Assembly: GCA_029245825.1 (NCBI GenBank)
Contig: JAQWON010000069.1
Span: 1 to 8,281 of the forward strand
Source: Flavobacteriaceae bacterium
GTDB taxonomy: Bacteria; Bacteroidota; Bacteroidia; Flavobacteriales; Flavobacteriaceae
DNA length: 8,281 bases
Direction: 5' to 3'
In this document: in pieces, positions 6,919-8,281 of the stretch
How the letters are laid out: each line of letters begins with the position of its first letter
How positions within the stretch are numbered: position 1 is the stretch's first letter
Position numbers and translations under genes: made by a program
Notes under the pieces: generated by a model
The model's database searches: none
Seen by the model: only the letters and a program-made list of their open reading frames with translations
What the model was told of the DNA's origin: nothing

Positions 6919-8281
6919 ATTTTACTGGTTTGTTTTTTTTTCTCTTTCTTAACTGAAATAAATCCTTTACGATCAATTATCGCTTTTGATATTATTTCGC
7001 ATAAAATTTCTGATGTTCCTCCCCCTATTTGTTTAGATTTTGAATCCCTCCAGATCCTATTAATAGGATATTCTTCTATAGGTCCATGCCCACCAAACAT
7101 CTGGAAACAATCAAGTGTGACCCTATCACAAAGTTGAGTAGCTAAAAGTTTAGCCATTAAAGCTTCTTTAAATAAATAATCCCCTTTTTCAAATCTTTTA
7201 TAAAGATTAATTAGAAACTGTCGGTTTAATTCAATCTCAGAAGCCATCTTTGCAATTCGATGTCTTAAAACTTGAAATTTTGCTAATGGATCTCCAAATA
7301 CCTCACGCGCTTTAAGATATTTTAATATTTTTTCTAAAGCAAATTGAGAAGTCCCAAGTGAAATAGTGGCAATTGACAAACTATCGTATATAGAATGTTC
7401 TATTAAATCAAATTCTTTGCCCTGATCCCCTAATAAATTTTCAACAGGGACTTTCACGTTTTCAAAACTAATTTCAGTCATATCTGAAGTATGGGATCCT
7501 AATTTATTTGGTTTGATAAATTTTAGACCAGCACGATCTCTTTCAACTAAAATAATTCTAATCTCTTCTGATTTTGAATTTAGATTCGTTTTAACAGGCA
7601 CTAAAATATAGTCACTATTTGTAGAATTTGCAATAAATTTTTTAGATCCATTTATAATATAATTTTCTCCATTTTTTACAGCTGTTGTTTTGACGTTACT
7701 AGAATCAAACCCTGTAAAAGGTTCACCAAAAGCAATACTGCCAATTAAATCCCCTTTAATCCCAGGAACCAAATATTTTTGTTTTTGATTCTCATTTGCA
7801 TTAGAATTTATATGCATTAGTGATAAGTAAAAGTGTGAAGCCATAGCAGCAGCAAATCCAGTCGGATTAACCCTAGATATTTCCTCAAGAATTATAACGG
7901 TATACCAAATTTCAGAATTACTCCCTCCATACTTTTGCTCAAACGCTAATCCAAAATACCCCATTTGACCAAATTTTTTATATATCTCTTTTGGAATTTT
8001 TCCTTCCTTTTTCCAATCATCAATATTTGGAATAACTTCTTTATTTATGAATTTCCTTATCGAACTTCTAAACAACTCTCGATGATCAAATCCCATTTGA
8101 TAAAGTGGTCCAATGGGATTATAGAAAAATTTTTCAGATGAAGTGTCTTTTTCTTTTTCATATTCTACATCATCAATAACCATTTTAGATATTATCTCAT
8201 GCATAATTTCTGATGTGCCAGCACCGATTGTTCCAGCCCTAACATCTCTATACATTCTTGCCATGGGATAATCCTCCATAT
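6915..8281 (-). CDS. Tandem acyl-CoA dehydrogenase fusion protein, 3' part (5' end outside window)
   Basis: The open frame reaches the right edge. Residue numbers here count from the Met at 8279, which I judge internal and not the start. Residues 1-40 are the C-terminal tail of one ACAD: EDYPMARMYRDVRAG then IGAGTSEIMHEIISK. After a short polar linker (about 41-60, DTSSEK) a complete second ACAD follows with no stop between (62-440). Domain 2 shows MGFDHRELFRSSIRKFI (62-78), FGLAFEQKYGGS (109-120), FGEPFTGFDSSNV (184-196), INGSKKFIANS (209-219), AREVFGDPLAKFQ (323-335), QMFGGHGPIEEYPINRIWRD (393-412) and IGGGTSEILCEIISK (418-432). Where relatives have catalytic Glu-Arg-Leu, domain 2 has SIYDSLSIA (296-304), with no Glu; the TEP.GSD motif reads GEPFTGFD. 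Domain 2 may therefore be non-catalytic or altered, with domain 1 the active half, as in a fused heteromeric ACAD. Mycobacterial FadE34 is a known two-domain precedent. The C-terminus ends in a lysine-rich tail and overlaps the SDR start. Confidence 0.88.
   Translation of the reverse strand, partial: MEDYPMARMYRDVRAGTIGAGTSEIMHEIISKMVIDDVEYEKEKDTSSEKFFYNPIGPLYQMGFDHRELFRSSIRKFINKEVIPNIDDWKKEGKIPKEIYKKFGQMGYFGLAFEQKYGGSNSEIWYTVIILEEISRVNPTGFAAAMASHFYLSLMHINSNANENQKQKYLVPGIKGDLIGSIAFGEPFTGFDSSNVKTTAVKNGENYIINGSKKFIANSTNSDYILVPVKTNLNSKSEEIRIILVERDRAGLKFIKPNKLGSHTSDMTEISFENVKVPVENLLGDQGKEFDLIEHSIYDSLSIATISLGTSQFALEKILKYLKAREVFGDPLAKFQVLRHRIAKMASEIELNRQFLINLYKRFEKGDYLFKEALMAKLLATQLCDRVTLDCFQMFGGHGPIEEYPINRIWRDSKSKQIGGGTSEILCEIISKAIIDRKGFISVKKEKKKQTSKI
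6969..7076 (-). repeat. Tail of ACAD domain 2, second copy of the internal repeat
   Basis: This encodes residues 402-437 of the visible fusion protein and matches the domain 1 tail at 8169-8276. Over 50 bases at 6971-7020 versus 8171-8220, 36 are identical without gaps by hand count. The divergence indicates an old duplication rather than a recent or assembly-made one. Confidence 0.85.
8169..8276 (-). repeat. Tail of ACAD domain 1, first copy of an internal repeat
   Basis: This encodes residues 2-37 of the visible fusion protein. It is repeated exactly 1200 bases further along the gene (6969-7076). By hand count the two 36-residue copies share 20 identical residues, centred on GTSEI and EIISK. 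It marks a duplication of a whole ACAD unit within one reading frame. Confidence 0.85.

Larger units (their letters stand above)
256..8281 (-). other. Fatty-acyl-CoA catabolic operon (eight genes, runs off right edge)
   Basis: Eight consecutive minus-strand genes are separated by -4, 9, 6, 6, 15, 6 and 15 bases, which leaves no room for internal terminators or ordinary promoters between them. All encode acyl-CoA-processing families: four ACAD genes with five ACAD domains (one truncated by the window), an APH-fold kinase, a crotonase, a MaoC hydratase and an SDR. The operon promoter must lie beyond the right edge. No regulator gene is visible. The unit ends at the 128-base gap before atpD, where I see no convincing GC-rich terminator hairpin. 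Confidence 0.85.

Noticed and set aside
8094..8096. Met before GFDHRELFRSSIRKF as the start of a separate second ACAD gene
   Set aside because: It would be a natural ACAD N-terminus, but no stop codon separates it from the preceding ACAD tail in the same frame and no Shine-Dalgarno precedes it. A fusion explains the data better; internal initiation remains possible.
8277..8279. ATG at the right edge as the start of the ACAD gene
   Set aside because: The Met belongs to the ACAD motif GYM.DYPM and is followed at once by C-terminal family motifs, so it is internal and the gene begins outside the window.
256..8281. Steroid (cholesterol or cholate) degradation cluster
   Set aside because: The paired ACADs, MaoC and SDR recall such clusters, but no ring-cleavage, KstD, Hsa or Kst-type gene is present, so the substrate cannot be assigned.

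Overview
The window is AT-rich, roughly one third G+C by eye. Every gene I can support lies on the minus strand and reads right to left. It holds an eight-gene fatty-acyl-CoA catabolic operon, followed after a 128-base gap by the first 42 codons of atpD (F1-ATPase beta subunit). Almost no start codon has a Shine-Dalgarno sequence. The atpD leader carries a TAnnTTTG box of the Bacteroidota type, and atpD is not preceded by atpG. Together these suggest a low-GC, probably marine or free-living member of the Bacteroidota/Chlorobi/Marinimicrobia-like (FCB) group. That placement is an inference from signals and gene order, not a marker-gene result.

Layout in transcription order, right to left: (1) a partial acyl-CoA dehydrogenase (ACAD) gene, 6915-8281. 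It begins off the right edge and encodes the tail of one ACAD fused in frame to a complete second ACAD. (2) An SDR oxidoreductase, overlapping gene 1 by ATGA. (3) A MaoC-type hydratase. (4) A crotonase-fold enzyme with a PaaG-like active-site Asp. (5) An ACAD10/11-like (LvaC-like) dehydrogenase. (6) An APH-fold kinase like the N-terminal domain of ACAD10/11 and like LvaA. (7) and (8) two adjacent ACADs: one keeps an isovaleryl-CoA-dehydrogenase-type catalytic Glu, and the other has neither usual catalytic base. Spacing between genes is -4, 9, 6, 6, 15, 6 and 15 bases, so this looks like a single transcription unit.

How the genes may work together: the ACADs desaturate acyl-CoAs, the MaoC and crotonase proteins hydrate or isomerise the enoyl-CoAs, and the SDR oxidises or reduces a hydroxy/keto group. 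The kinase plus ACAD11-like pair matches the known route by which 4-hydroxyacyl-CoAs are phosphorylated and converted into beta-oxidation intermediates. In mammals ACAD10/11 do this as one fused protein; in Pseudomonas putida the levulinate enzymes LvaA and LvaC do it as two. The most notable points are the tandem-ACAD fusion, the split ACAD11-like pair inside a larger ACAD cluster, the probable catalytic/non-catalytic ACAD pair, and the density of five ACAD domains in about 8 kb. I see no RNA gene, CRISPR array, insertion sequence or phage feature.
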